DNA from: Novosphingobium beihaiense
Lineage (GTDB): Bacteria; Pseudomonadota; Alphaproteobacteria; Sphingomonadales; Sphingomonadaceae
Direction of reading: 5' to 3'
Assembly: GCF_022832375.1 (NCBI RefSeq)
Contig: NZ_JALHLG010000003.1
Coordinates: 372,001 to 436,000 of the forward strand
Length of the DNA stretch: 64,000 nt
How positions within the stretch are numbered: the stretch's first letter is position 1; each line of letters begins with the position of its first letter. The position numbers were made by a program, and so were the translations under genes. The notes beneath the pieces are model-generated. The model worked only from the letters and a program-made list of their open reading frames with translations, made no database searches and was not told the origin of the DNA. This document shows, piece by piece, positions 1 through 8,884 of the stretch.

Positions 1-340
1 TCTGCTGCCAGGCCAGCACCAGCGCGGTCATGTAATGGCCCAGCGAGTGCCCGGCGATCGTGTCCGATTCCCAGCCGCCGTAGATCGGCGCCTTGGGTTC
101 GAGCCCGGCATACTTGCGGAAATTGTGCAGGAACCGGTCGGGGCTGAGCGAGAGCAGGTAGTCAACATTGACTTCGACTGCCGTCGCATAGTCCGACGGC
201 GTCAGGCGCACGTCGGTCAGCGGCAACGGCCGGGCCCGGATCGGCAGCTTGGGCGCGACCACCGCGAAAGCCTTGAAAGGAACGGCACAAATGGCCAGTG
301 CCGCCACGCCCGTCATCCATTCGCGCCGGTTCGCTTTCAT
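1..340 (-). CDS. GH127-like (DUF1680) beta-L-arabinofuranosidase, N-terminal part only
   Basis: The gene starts at an ATG at 338-340 and runs off the left edge of the window, so only about 113 residues are visible. The N-terminus has a Tat-like signal (NRREWMTG followed by a hydrophobic, alanine-rich stretch), which suggests periplasmic export. After the signal, the segment LTPSDYATAVEVNVDYLLSL and then GGWESDTIAGHSLGHYMTAL match the conserved start of the GH127/DUF1680 fold. Known members remove beta-L-arabinofuranose, for example from hydroxyproline-linked arabinosides of plant glycoproteins; other DUF1680 members have other specificities. The catalytic Glu/Cys region lies outside the window, so activity cannot be judged. 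The gene is divergent from the S9 peptidase, and the two promoters carry related palindromic sites. Confidence 0.8.
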   Translation of the reverse strand, partial: MKANRREWMTGVAALAICAVPFKAFAVVAPKLPIRARPLPLTDVRLTPSDYATAVEVNVDYLLSLSPDRFLHNFRKYAGLEPKAPIYGGWESDTIAGHSLGHYMTALVLAWQQ

Positions 341-357
341 TTCCAAAACTCCTACAG

Positions 358-370
358 AATATCGTATACG
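358..370. promoter_or_regulatory. Operator-like palindrome, copy 1 (AATATCGTATACG)
   Basis: The site contains the 10-mer ATATCGTATA (359-368) and the perfect palindrome CGTATACG (363-370). It lies 18 bp upstream of the GH127-like start codon. The 10-mer recurs exactly at 525-534 in the same intergenic region, next to the S9 peptidase. GTATAC-centred sites are typical of GntR-family repressors, but no regulator gene is visible here, so the binding protein is unknown. Confidence 0.45.
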
Positions 371-523
371 TTTATGGATAGGAGTCGGGTTCCCAAAGTC
401 AATCCCCCTTCGAGGATCGGACTTATGCCCCCATTTGCGCAGCACGGCAGCCGCACCCCCTATCGCCACCCGGATGCCCGTCCGATAAGGCCGGAATATC
501 CGCAAAGGCAATTACTCAGATTA

Positions 524-534
524 TATATCGTATA
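524..534. promoter_or_regulatory. Operator-like palindrome, copy 2 (TATATCGTATA)
   Basis: TATA-TCG-TATA is a short inverted repeat in an AT-rich patch (520-540) of an otherwise GC-rich region. It shares ATATCGTATA with copy 1 and lies about 74 bp upstream of the S9 peptidase start. It may overlap that gene's promoter and act as a shared operator for the divergent pair. Confidence 0.45.
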
Positions 535-607
535 ATTTCCTTGACCCCTTTGCCTGGGGGCGTCAAGAACGGACGGGTCCTGCTGCAGCAATCCAAGGGT
601 AGTTGTC

Positions 608-2989
608 TTGAGCGCCCCTCTGCTTTTCCCGATTTCCACGTTATCCCGCACCGTCAGCCTGCTGGCGTTGGCCTGCACGGTGGTCTGCACGGGGGCCCTG
701 CCGCCGCAAGCGGCCATGGCGCGCACGCCTTCGCATGCCGCCGCGCCAGCCCCGCAGCCCGGCATGGCGCAGCGCTATGCCACGGCGGACCGGTTCCTTT
801 ACGACGGCATGTCCGACTTGCTCGACAATGCCGATATCGCCCCGCGCTTCACGGAAAACGGGCTGTTCTACCGCACCGGCAACCGCCACGATCAGCACTA
901 TCGCTATCTCGACCTCGCTACGCAGAAAGAACGCGAGATCACCTCCACCGCAAAGCTGCTGGCCGCGCTTTCGCAGGCCACCGGCGGCACCGTCTCGCTG
1001 GACGATGCGGCGATCTGGGGCGTCGAATACGATCCCGCGCAGAATGTCGTCACGTTCAGCGCGCTGAAGGCCCGCTGGCGCATGGATGCCTCGGGCAAGG
1101 CCAGCAAGGAGCAACCGGCAAAGGCCGCGCCCGGCCTCCTCTCGCCCGACGGCAAGACGCGGATCGTCGCGCGCGATTACAACCTCATCGCAGTGGACGT
1201 CGCCAGCGGCCGCGAAGTGCCCCTCACCACGGACGGCACGCGCGAGCAGCCCTATGGCCGCTCGATCCCCCAGCTTGCCGACATCCTGCGCGAAGGCACC
1301 GAAGAGCCCGAAATGCCGGTGTCCGCGCAGTGGTCGCCCGACGGGCGCTATCTGCTGAGCTGGCGCCTCGACACGCGTGGGGTGAAGAAGCTCTCGATGA
1401 CGCAGGAGAACCCTCCGGGCAGCTTCTACCCGCGCAGCTTTTCCTACATCTATCCGCTGGCGGGCGCCAACGTGCTGCCGCAGGCGGCGCGCTTCACAGT
1501 CGATGTGAAAGCGGCCCTGCGCACCGGCAAGGCCACGATCGTGCCGATCGAAGTGCCCAGCGAATCGCTGCTCTACCCCGCTCCGCCCGACATGGGCTGG
1601 GTGAACGGCAAGGCGCACATGACCTGGACCGAGCGCGGCTACAAGCAGCAGGTGGTCTACGAAGCCGATCCGGCGACCGGCAAGGCCACCATCGTCGCGC
1701 GCGAGGCGGTGAAGCCCGTCATCACCGTCACCTCCAGCATGATCTTCCCCGCCCCCGAACTGGGCGGCGAGCTTTCGATTTCCGAACGCACCGGCTGGGC
1801 CCAGCTCTACCTCGTCACGCCGGACGCTCCGGACGGCGGCAAGGCACTGACCACGGGCGAGTGGGAAGTGCTCTCGGTCGACCATATCGCCGAGGACAAG
1901 ACCTCGCTCGTGGTTACCGGCGTCGGGCGCGAGGCGGACCGCAATCCCTACTGGCGCGCGCTCTACCGCGTGCCGCTCGCGGGCGGCGCCCTGACCGAGC
2001 TGACGCCCGAACCGCTCGATCACGACACGCGGATCTCACCCGACGGCCAGTGGATCGTCGATCAGATGTCCAGCCCCACCACGGCGACCCGCGCCGTGCT
2101 GCGCGACGGGAAGACCGGGCGGATCGTCAGGGAACTGGCCCGCGCGGACGACAGCCGCCTGCTGGCGGCGGGCTATACCCCGCCCGAACCCTTCAAGGGG
2201 CTGGCGGCGGACGGCAAGACGCCGATCTACGGCATGATCTATCGCCCGGCGAATTTCGATCCCCACCATAGCTATCCGGTGATCGACAATGTCTACACCG
2301 GCCCCACCACCACCGACGTTCCGGCCACATGGTCGATGGCGCGACGCGTGGCGGGCAACAGCGTCGCCCAGATCGGCGCGATCGTGGTGATGATCGACGG
2401 CACCGGCACCTCGCGGCGCGGCCAGGCCTTCCGCCTGCCCGCGTTCGAGAACCTCGGCGAGGTGGGGCTGGACGATCACATCGCGCTGATCCGCCAGATG
2501 GCCGCGAAGTATCCCTATATGGACGTGGACCGCGTGGGCGTGTTCGGCGGCTCCGCGGGCGGATACGACACCGCGCGCTTCGTGCTGCGCCGCCCGGATT
2601 TCTACAAGGTCGGCGTCGCTTCCTCGGGCAACCACGATCTGCGGCTGGACAAGGCCTGGTGGCCCGAAGTCTCCATGGGCTATGCCGATCAGGCGACCTG
2701 GGAGCGCAATTCGAACATGTCGGTGGCCAGCCAGCTCAAGGGGCATCTGCTGCTGATCCACGGCGATATCGACGATAACGTGCCCGTCACCGAAAGCTTC
2801 CGCCTGGCCAAGGCGCTGATCGATGCCGGGCGCGATGTCGACATGGTGGTGCTGCCCAATACCACCCACCGCGTCTATCAGCCCTTCTTCTGGAAGAAGC
2901 TGCGCGACTACTTCACCCGCTATCTGCTGGACGAGGCCCCACCGCCGCTCTCCTCCGCCAAGACAGACGCGCCCGGCGCCACCCACTGA
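608..2989 (+). CDS. S9 family (DPP-IV-like) secreted serine peptidase
   Basis: This 793-residue protein has an N-terminal signal sequence (about residues 1-37, ending near QAAMA). A DPP-IV-type beta-propeller region follows, then a C-terminal alpha/beta-hydrolase domain. The nucleophile motif is GGSAGG with Ser649. HGDIDDNVP supplies the acid (probably Asp722) and NTTHRV supplies His754, so the S9 triad is complete. Such enzymes cleave short peptides, often after proline, in the periplasm. The start is a TTG preceded by an AAGGG SD; the first in-frame ATG would remove the signal peptide. It lies 26 bp upstream of the DUF5695-like gene, probably in one operon. Next to a GH127-like gene, it may act on proline-rich glycopeptides, which is inference. 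Confidence 0.88.
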   Translation: MSAPLLFPISTLSRTVSLLALACTVVCTGALPPQAAMARTPSHAAAPAPQPGMAQRYATADRFLYDGMSDLLDNADIAPRFTENGLFYRTGNRHDQHYRYLDLATQKEREITSTAKLLAALSQATGGTVSLDDAAIWGVEYDPAQNVVTFSALKARWRMDASGKASKEQPAKAAPGLLSPDGKTRIVARDYNLIAVDVASGREVPLTTDGTREQPYGRSIPQLADILREGTEEPEMPVSAQWSPDGRYLLSWRLDTRGVKKLSMTQENPPGSFYPRSFSYIYPLAGANVLPQAARFTVDVKAALRTGKATIVPIEVPSESLLYPAPPDMGWVNGKAHMTWTERGYKQQVVYEADPATGKATIVAREAVKPVITVTSSMIFPAPELGGELSISERTGWAQLYLVTPDAPDGGKALTTGEWEVLSVDHIAEDKTSLVVTGVGREADRNPYWRALYRVPLAGGALTELTPEPLDHDTRISPDGQWIVDQMSSPTTATRAVLRDGKTGRIVRELARADDSRLLAAGYTPPEPFKGLAADGKTPIYGMIYRPANFDPHHSYPVIDNVYTGPTTTDVPATWSMARRVAGNSVAQIGAIVVMIDGTGTSRRGQAFRLPAFENLGEVGLDDHIALIRQMAAKYPYMDVDRVGVFGGSAGGYDTARFVLRRPDFYKVGVASSGNHDLRLDKAWWPEVSMGYADQATWERNSNMSVASQLKGHLLLIHGDIDDNVPVTESFRLAKALIDAGRDVDMVVLPNTTHRVYQPFFWKKLRDYFTRYLLDEAPPPLSSAKTDAPGATH

Positions 2990-3015
2990 GATATCAGCGA
3001 GGACCTGAAACCAAG

Positions 3016-5766
3016 ATGAAACCGTTCCTGAAACCGCTCCCCCTCGTTGCCCTGATGCTGGCCGCGCTGCCCGGCGTGGCCCCGGTGATCTCCGCGCAGG
3101 CCCAGGAAGACAAAGCCAAGAAAGTCTATCCGCCGATCCCGAAGACGGCGATGGAAACGCCCGCCTTCGATCTGGCGCTGCGCGCGGACACGCAGACGCT
3201 GGCGCACCTTTCGCCCAAGGGCGATGCCGCGTTCGATTTCGTGCCCGCCGCGCGCGAGGCGGAGCGGGCCGCCAATGGCTATGTCCATATCGGGGACATC
3301 CATATTCGCCTGAAACAGGCGGGCGGGGACTGGCAGGATTTCTCCTCCGCCCATTTGCGCAAGCAGATCACCGCGCTGGCAGGCGGGCCCGGCGTGCTCG
3401 CCGCCGCCGACATCACCGCCTCGATGGGCGAAGGCATTCCGCTGCGGGTCGAACGGCGCTGGGTGAACGATGACGGCGTGCTGGCGATGCGCTTCACGCT
3501 GGCCAACACCGGCACGGCGCCGGTGGAGATCGGCGGGCTCGGCATGCCGATGGTGTTCGACAATATCATCCGCGACCGCGATCTCGATCAGGCCCATGCC
3601 CAGGCGAGCTTCGCCGATCCTTATATCGGACGCGACGCGGGCTATCTGCAAGTCACGCGCCTCAACGGCAAGGGCCCCGCGCTGCTGGTGCTGCCCGAAA
3701 AGGGCACGCCGCTCGAAGCCTATCGCCCGATCCTCGAAAAGCGCTGGGCGCCCAAGGACGATATCTTCACCGACAAGAGCCCGCGCAGCCAGGTCTCCGA
3801 AGGCTTCTATGACTGGACGGTCGCCAGCAAGGGCTTTGCCGAAAAGGAATGGGCCAAGGCAGGCCGCCAGTGGAACGCCCCCACCAGCATCACGCTGGCC
3901 CCGGGCGAAAGCCGCACCATCGGCCTGCGTTTCGTGACTTCCCCCAGCATCCGCAAGATCGAGGATACGCTGACCGCCAACGGGCGCCCGGTCGCCGTCG
4001 GCATTCCCGGCTACGTCGTCCCCACCGACCAGACCGCGAGCCTCTTCCTCAAGAGCCCGAGCAAAGTCACCGGCATCGAATCCTTCCCCGCAGGCGCGCT
4101 GACCGCGACGGCGGAAAAGAGCGGCAAGGGCTGGGCCCGCTATCGGATCAAGGCCAGCGGCTGGGGCCGCGCGCGCCTGACCGTTACTTATGCCGACGGC
4201 CAGAAGCAGACCGTCAGCTACTACATCACCAAGCCGCTCGATCAGGTCATGGCCGATATCGGCCACTTCACCACCACAAAGCAGTGGTTCGAGGGCAAGA
4301 ACGATCCCTTCCACCGCTCGCCCGCGATCCTCTCCTACGACCGCGAGGAGAACCGCATCCTCTCGCAGGACGGGCGCGTGTGGGTTGCCGGGATGAGCGA
4401 TGAAGGCGGGGCCGGCGCATGGGTCGCCGCCACGATCAAGCAGCTCGACAATCCCGATCCGGCCGAAGTCGCCCGGATCGAGGAACTGGTCAACAAGACC
4501 GTGATCGGCCATCTGCAAGTCGCCCAAGGCGAACATCAGGGCGGGGTCAAGAAGAGCCTGTTCTACTACGATCCCAAGGAATTTCCGGACTACTACGATC
4601 CGAAGATCAACTGGAAGAGCTGGACCGCCTGGCCCAAGCAGGCCGCCGACGATCTCGGCCGCTCCTACAACTATCCGCACGTCGCCATCGGCCACTGGGT
4701 GCTCTACCGGCTGGCGCGCGACAACCGGGGGCTGGTGAAGCAGCACGACTGGAAATTCTACCTCACCTGGGCCTACCGCACGAGCGTCGCCATGATGCGC
4801 GACGCGCCGTACTACGCCGAGTTCGGCCAGATGGAAGGCGATGTCTTCCTCGACATCCTCAAGGACCTGAAGCGCGAGGGGATGACCGCCGAGGCCACCG
4901 AAATGGAGCGCCTGATGAAGGCGCGCGCCGATCACTGGCGCACGATGAAATACCCCTTCGGCAGCGAGATGGCCTGGGATTCCACCGGCCAGCCCGAAGT
5001 CTATGCCTGGATGCGCTATTTCGGCTATCAGCCGCAGGCGGACGTCACCCGCGAAGTGATCCTGGGCTATGATCCCACGATCCCGAGCTGGGGCTACAAC
5101 GGCAATGCCCGCCGCTACTGGGACTTCCTCTATGGCGGCAAAGTCTCGCGGATCGAGCGGCAGATCCATCACTACGGCTCCGCGCTCAACGCCGTGCCGC
5201 TGTTCGATGCCTTCCGCCAGAACCCGGCCGACATGCACCTGCTGCGCGTCGCCTATGGCGGCATGATGGGCGGCATCACCAATATCGACCAGGAAGGCTT
5301 CGGCTCGGCCGCCTTCCACGCCTGGCCCGACATGATGAAGTGGGACGCGATCACCGGCGACTACGGCATGGGCTTCTACGGCCATGCGATTGCCGCGGCG
5401 ACCTACCTCGTAAACGATCCGCGTTTCGGCTGGCTGACGTTCGGCGGCGATCTGGCGCACAAGGGCCACAAACTGACCGTGACGCCCCGGGACGGCGCCC
5501 GCCGCCGCCTGTTCATTGCCCCGGCCGGGCTGTGGATCACGCTGGAGGAAGGCCGCATCGCCAGCGCCGCTTACGATGCGAAATCGGGCAAAGTCACACT
5601 GACGCTCGATCCCGCCACGGCCACGGCGCCTCAGGCCCGCCTGCTGTTCAAGACGACGACCGCCGATGGCCGCGCCTATGAGACCGACACCGGCACGCCC
5701 GATCGCGGCGGCTATGCCATCGCGCTGGGCAGCGGCGAAACCACGGTCACGCTCTCGCCGCGCTGA
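3016..5766 (+). CDS. DUF5695-like secreted protein, probable glycan-active enzyme
   Basis: This is a 916-residue protein with a clear signal peptide (MKPFLKPLPLVALMLAALPG, ending near AQAQ). The N-terminal half looks beta-rich. The second half (about residues 500-800) is rich in Trp, Tyr and His, with blocks such as SEMAWDSTGQPEVYAWMRYFGYQ, suggesting an (alpha/alpha) barrel of the glycoside hydrolase/lyase type. From memory this matches DUF5695-type proteins, which have no firmly assigned activity. It follows the S9 peptidase closely and is followed by a strong hairpin. A role in degrading a plant or bacterial glycan with the GH127-like enzyme is inferred from context only. Confidence 0.6.
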   Translation: MKPFLKPLPLVALMLAALPGVAPVISAQAQEDKAKKVYPPIPKTAMETPAFDLALRADTQTLAHLSPKGDAAFDFVPAAREAERAANGYVHIGDIHIRLKQAGGDWQDFSSAHLRKQITALAGGPGVLAAADITASMGEGIPLRVERRWVNDDGVLAMRFTLANTGTAPVEIGGLGMPMVFDNIIRDRDLDQAHAQASFADPYIGRDAGYLQVTRLNGKGPALLVLPEKGTPLEAYRPILEKRWAPKDDIFTDKSPRSQVSEGFYDWTVASKGFAEKEWAKAGRQWNAPTSITLAPGESRTIGLRFVTSPSIRKIEDTLTANGRPVAVGIPGYVVPTDQTASLFLKSPSKVTGIESFPAGALTATAEKSGKGWARYRIKASGWGRARLTVTYADGQKQTVSYYITKPLDQVMADIGHFTTTKQWFEGKNDPFHRSPAILSYDREENRILSQDGRVWVAGMSDEGGAGAWVAATIKQLDNPDPAEVARIEELVNKTVIGHLQVAQGEHQGGVKKSLFYYDPKEFPDYYDPKINWKSWTAWPKQAADDLGRSYNYPHVAIGHWVLYRLARDNRGLVKQHDWKFYLTWAYRTSVAMMRDAPYYAEFGQMEGDVFLDILKDLKREGMTAEATEMERLMKARADHWRTMKYPFGSEMAWDSTGQPEVYAWMRYFGYQPQADVTREVILGYDPTIPSWGYNGNARRYWDFLYGGKVSRIERQIHHYGSALNAVPLFDAFRQNPADMHLLRVAYGGMMGGITNIDQEGFGSAAFHAWPDMMKWDAITGDYGMGFYGHAIAAATYLVNDPRFGWLTFGGDLAHKGHKLTVTPRDGARRRLFIAPAGLWITLEEGRIASAAYDAKSGKVTLTLDPATATAPQARLLFKTTTADGRAYETDTGTPDRGGYAIALGSGETTVTLSPR

Positions 5767-5813
5767 GAGCTGTCCTCGCTTCCGGCGGATACGCGGCCCT
5801 GTATCTGCCGGGA

Positions 5814-5853
5814 CCGGCCACCGGATGCTTTGCCATTCGCCTCCGGTGGCCGG
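5814..5853. terminator. Hairpin downstream of the S9/DUF5695 operon
   Basis: CCGGCCACCGGA (5814-5825) and TCCGGTGGCCGG (5842-5853) form a perfect 12-bp stem with a 16-base loop. It lies 48 bp after the DUF5695-like stop codon. There is no clear T-run after it, so it may be a weak or Rho-assisted terminator or an mRNA-stabilising hairpin. The rest of 5767-6065 holds no gene that I can support. Confidence 0.55.
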
Positions 5854-6065
5854 GTTCCCTCCCAACAGCCTTGGCGGGCAAACCCCGGAAGAACCCGGCC
5901 CAGTGGCACCGGCCCGTGGCTCGCCCAACCTGGACGAGACTAGGGGGGTATTGGGCACGGGCCGATGCCAGTTCCGTTTGAAGCACACAGACGGTAGAAG
6001 GCGCATTCCGGAAAAAGCCCGGATGCAGGGTATGTTAGAACTCGCGAAACAGGAGCGCGCACGTC

Positions 6066-7244
6066 ATGATCGGTGGTTCGGACCGGGACACCCAACTCGC
6101 AAGCATGGAACGTTGGGCTGACTGGGCGCCTGCGATCACCCGGGAGGAATATGCAGCCCGGCTCGGCAAGGCCCGCATGCTGATGGCGCGCGAAGGCGTC
6201 TGCGCGCTGGTGATCAATGCCGGATCGAGCCTGCGCTACTTCACCGGCGTGACCTGGGGCCAGACCGAACGCCTCGTCGCCCTGCTGCTGCCTGCCAGCG
6301 GCAAGCCCCGCATCGTGTGCCCGGCTTTCGAACGCGGCTCGCTGGAAGCGGAATTGCGGATAGAGGCCGACCTGCTGCTCTGGGAGGAAGACGAAGACCC
6401 CGTGCGCCTGCTGACGGATGTGCTGCCCAAGGGCGGCACCGTCGCCATCGATCCGCTGCTGCCGTTCGGGCAGGCGGGCCGGATCGCTTCCGCCCACGGC
6501 GCCGCCGTCGATGCCTCCCCCGTGATTGACGGCTGCCGGATGTACAAGTCCCCGGCCGAACTGGCACTGATGCAACAGGCCAAGGCGATGACGCTGGACG
6601 TGCATCGCGCCGCCGCACGCATCCTTGCCCCCGGCATCCGCGCCAGCGAAGTAATCCGTTTCATCGACGAGGCCCACCGCGAGATGGGCGCGGGCGGATC
6701 GTATTTCTGCGCCGTGCAGTTCGGCAAGGCGACCGCCTACCCTCACGGCCTGCCCATCGATCAAGAACTCGAAGAAGACCAGATCGTCCTGATCGACACT
6801 GGCTGCCGCATCGAAGGCTACCATTCGGACATCACCCGCACTTATGCCTTCGGCAAAGTCAGCGACGAGGAGCGCGCGGTCTGGGATCTGGAAAAGGCCG
6901 CGCAGGCCGCCGCTTTCGCCGCCGTCCGTCCAGGCGTGCCCTGCGAGGAGATCGACGGCGCCGCCCGCAAGGTTCTCGAAGAAGCAGGGCTTGGCCCGAA
7001 CTACCGCCTTCCCGGCCTTCCCCACCGCACCGGCCACGGCATCGGCCTTGCCATCCACGAACCCGCCTATCTGGTACGCGGAGACCGCACCCCGCTGGCA
7101 CCTGGCATGTGTTTCTCGAACGAGCCGATGATCGTCTGTCCCAACCGCTTCGGCATCCGCCTCGAAGACCACTTCTTCGTGACGGACGAGGGCGCGCAGT
7201 GGTTCACCGAGCCGCAGCCGGCGATCGACCAGCCGTTCGATTGA
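6066..7244 (+). CDS. M24 family metallopeptidase (Xaa-Pro peptidase-like)
   Basis: This 392-residue protein has an N-terminal creatinase/prolidase-type domain (about residues 25-155) and a C-terminal pita-bread peptidase domain. All five dinuclear metal ligands are present: Asp244, Asp255, His324 (RTGHGIG), Glu353 (SNEPM) and Glu367 (RLEDHF). It has no signal peptide, so it is cytoplasmic and probably removes N-terminal residues preceding proline from imported peptides. An AGGAG lies about 12 bp before the chosen ATG; ATG at residue 14 is an alternative. The gene stands alone between a hairpin and the fecI-like gene 94 bp downstream. It may serve the neighbouring TBDT system, but nothing in the sequence proves that. 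Confidence 0.9.
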   Translation: MIGGSDRDTQLASMERWADWAPAITREEYAARLGKARMLMAREGVCALVINAGSSLRYFTGVTWGQTERLVALLLPASGKPRIVCPAFERGSLEAELRIEADLLLWEEDEDPVRLLTDVLPKGGTVAIDPLLPFGQAGRIASAHGAAVDASPVIDGCRMYKSPAELALMQQAKAMTLDVHRAAARILAPGIRASEVIRFIDEAHREMGAGGSYFCAVQFGKATAYPHGLPIDQELEEDQIVLIDTGCRIEGYHSDITRTYAFGKVSDEERAVWDLEKAAQAAAFAAVRPGVPCEEIDGAARKVLEEAGLGPNYRLPGLPHRTGHGIGLAIHEPAYLVRGDRTPLAPGMCFSNEPMIVCPNRFGIRLEDHFFVTDEGAQWFTEPQPAIDQPFD

Positions 7245-7338
7245 CAAAGGGACGAGGCACCGCTTCCTTCCACACTATCGCCATCAAGGTGTAACGATCG
7301 GCAGATAGGCGCGGCTCCCATAGGTCGGGGGGCGCGTC

Positions 7339-7833
7339 TTGGAATTCGATGAAACGGCATATCGCTCCTTTCGCAAGGAACTGTATCGTCACGCCCGGAA
7401 CAGGCTCGGCGATCACTTTGCGAGTGAGGACGTGGTGCAGGACTGCTTTCTGCGCGTAGCCCAATACCGGCCCGGCTCGATCGCAAACATGGGGGCACTG
7501 TTGCGCCGGATCGCAAACAACCTGATCGTCGATCAGACCCGCTTCCGCCGGCGCCGCGCCGAAGATGTGCCCGCGCAGGATTTCGAGGTGCCCGATGACG
7601 AGCCCTCGCACGAACAGGTTTTGCTCCACCGCGAACGGATGGAGCAGGTATCGCAAATTCTGGACCGGATGCCGCCGCAGCGCCGGGAAGTCTTTGTCAT
7701 GCGCCGGTTGCACGGTATGTCAGCCAAGGAAGTGGGCGCCGCACTGAAGATCAGCCCGGCCGCCGTGGACGCCCATGTCGCGCGCGCCGTTCTGGCCCTG
7801 CATAAGGAAATGGCCGCTCTTGAGGGCCGGTGA
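7339..7833 (+). CDS. fecI: FecI-like ECF sigma factor
   Basis: This 164-residue protein has sigma region 2 (SEDVVQDCFLRV and the following helix) and region 4 (LDRMPPQRREVFVMRRLHGMSAKEVGAALKISPAAVDAHVARAV). It lacks the regions of group 1-3 sigma factors, so it is an ECF sigma. Its neighbours are an anti-sigma fecR-like gene 4 bp downstream and a TBDT with an N-terminal signalling domain. This is the classical cell-surface signalling arrangement, in which ligand binding at the outer membrane releases FecI to transcribe the receptor gene. The start is a TTG with a GGGGGGCG SD. The ligand is unknown. Confidence 0.9.
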   Translation: MEFDETAYRSFRKELYRHARNRLGDHFASEDVVQDCFLRVAQYRPGSIANMGALLRRIANNLIVDQTRFRRRRAEDVPAQDFEVPDDEPSHEQVLLHRERMEQVSQILDRMPPQRREVFVMRRLHGMSAKEVGAALKISPAAVDAHVARAVLALHKEMAALEGR

Positions 7834-7837
7834 ACGA

Positions 7838-8800
7838 ATGACCGACAAGACGGCATACGAAGCGGGCGACGAGGAAGAAGCCGCGCTCTGGGTGGCCCGG
7901 CACCTCAGCAACGCCGTGGACGCGACGGCTTTTTCCGCATGGCTCGCGGGCGGCGAAGGGCGCCGCGAGACATTCGACGCGCTGTGGGCGACATGCATGG
8001 ACGATGCCGTGGCCGATGGCCTGCGCCTGCATCAGCAGCAGGAGCGCACCGTCCGCAACAGCCACCGGGCCAGAACGCACCGGCGCATTGCAGCGGGCGC
8101 CGCTGCGGCGGCCGCAACAGCCGCTCTCGTCTTTACCTGGCCGCAAGTCCGGTTCGCCCTGACGCCGGAGCAGACTTTTGCCACTAGGATCGGCGAAATC
8201 AGCCGCGTCACCCTGTCCGACGGGTCCACCGTGCTGCTGAACGGGGACAGCCGTATCCGCGCAAAGATCGGAGCCGGGCGCCGCGAAGTGCAACTCGACG
8301 AAGGCGAAGCACTGTTTGACGTTACGCACGATCCGCAGCGCCCTTTCACCGTCGTGGCCGACAACAGCCAGGTTACGGTGCTGGGCACCCGCTTCGACCT
8401 GGCCCGCAACGGCGGCCGGGTGGACCTTGAAGTCGAGCGCGGGCTGGTGTCGTTCGAAAGCACTTCAGAACAACAGTCCGCCGTGCTTGTCCCTGCCCAG
8501 CATCGCGCCGCCCTCGTCAACGGCCGGATCACGCCACCCGCCACCCTGAAACGGAGTTCCGCCACAGACTGGCAAAGCGGCTGGCTTCAGGTCGCCGACA
8601 TGCCGCTCGCGGATATCATCCCCCGGCTGGAGCGCTGGACAGGCAAGGACATCGTAGTCGAAGATCCGGCCCTGCTGCGCACACGCGCCGCCGGACGGTT
8701 CCGGCTTACCCAGCCCGAGGTCGTTCTCGAAAGCCTCGGCGAGCTCTACGGCTTTACCGTCGATGTTTCCGGCAACGCCTATATCCTCGAAAAACGGTGA
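7838..8800 (+). CDS. fecR: FecR-like transmembrane anti-sigma regulator
   Basis: The 320-residue protein begins with a DUF4880-type cytoplasmic part (ALWVARHLSNAVDATAFSAWLAGGEGRRETFDALW). One membrane helix follows (about residues 88-105, AAAAAAATAALVFTW). The periplasmic FecR domain contains SRVTLSDGSTVLLNGDSRI, the hallmark of the family. The C-terminal segment (MPLADIIPRLERWTG and onward) is the STN-interacting part. It should hold the adjacent ECF sigma inactive until the STN-TBDT signals. The ATG at 7838 is 4 bp after the sigma gene stop; in-frame upstream codons would overlap the sigma gene and give a non-family N-terminus. Confidence 0.9.
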   Translation: MTDKTAYEAGDEEEAALWVARHLSNAVDATAFSAWLAGGEGRRETFDALWATCMDDAVADGLRLHQQQERTVRNSHRARTHRRIAAGAAAAAATAALVFTWPQVRFALTPEQTFATRIGEISRVTLSDGSTVLLNGDSRIRAKIGAGRREVQLDEGEALFDVTHDPQRPFTVVADNSQVTVLGTRFDLARNGGRVDLEVERGLVSFESTSEQQSAVLVPAQHRAALVNGRITPPATLKRSSATDWQSGWLQVADMPLADIIPRLERWTGKDIVVEDPALLRTRAAGRFRLTQPEVVLESLGELYGFTVDVSGNAYILEKR

Positions 8801-8884
8801 CGGCGGGCATGCTGCCTCTCCCCGGAGCCGGACCGCGCAAGCCAAGCGAAAGGGGCCGCTCTCCGCTGCCGCAGCGGTGACCTG

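Noticed and set aside
2920..6006. Open frame of more than 1000 codons on the minus strand
   Set aside because: It lies opposite the S9 and DUF5695-like genes, has no recognisable domain, and has the Gly/Ala/Arg-rich composition that antisense frames show in GC-rich DNA.
7245..7338. GTAACG near 7292 as a further sigma-F-like promoter before the fecI-like gene
   Set aside because: No CGAA/CGTA follows at 16 bp, so the element does not fit the motif found elsewhere.
8801..8884. FecI-dependent promoter expected before the STN receptor
   Set aside because: I could not recognise a defined -35/-10 pair; only a short GC hairpin around 8857-8878 is visible.
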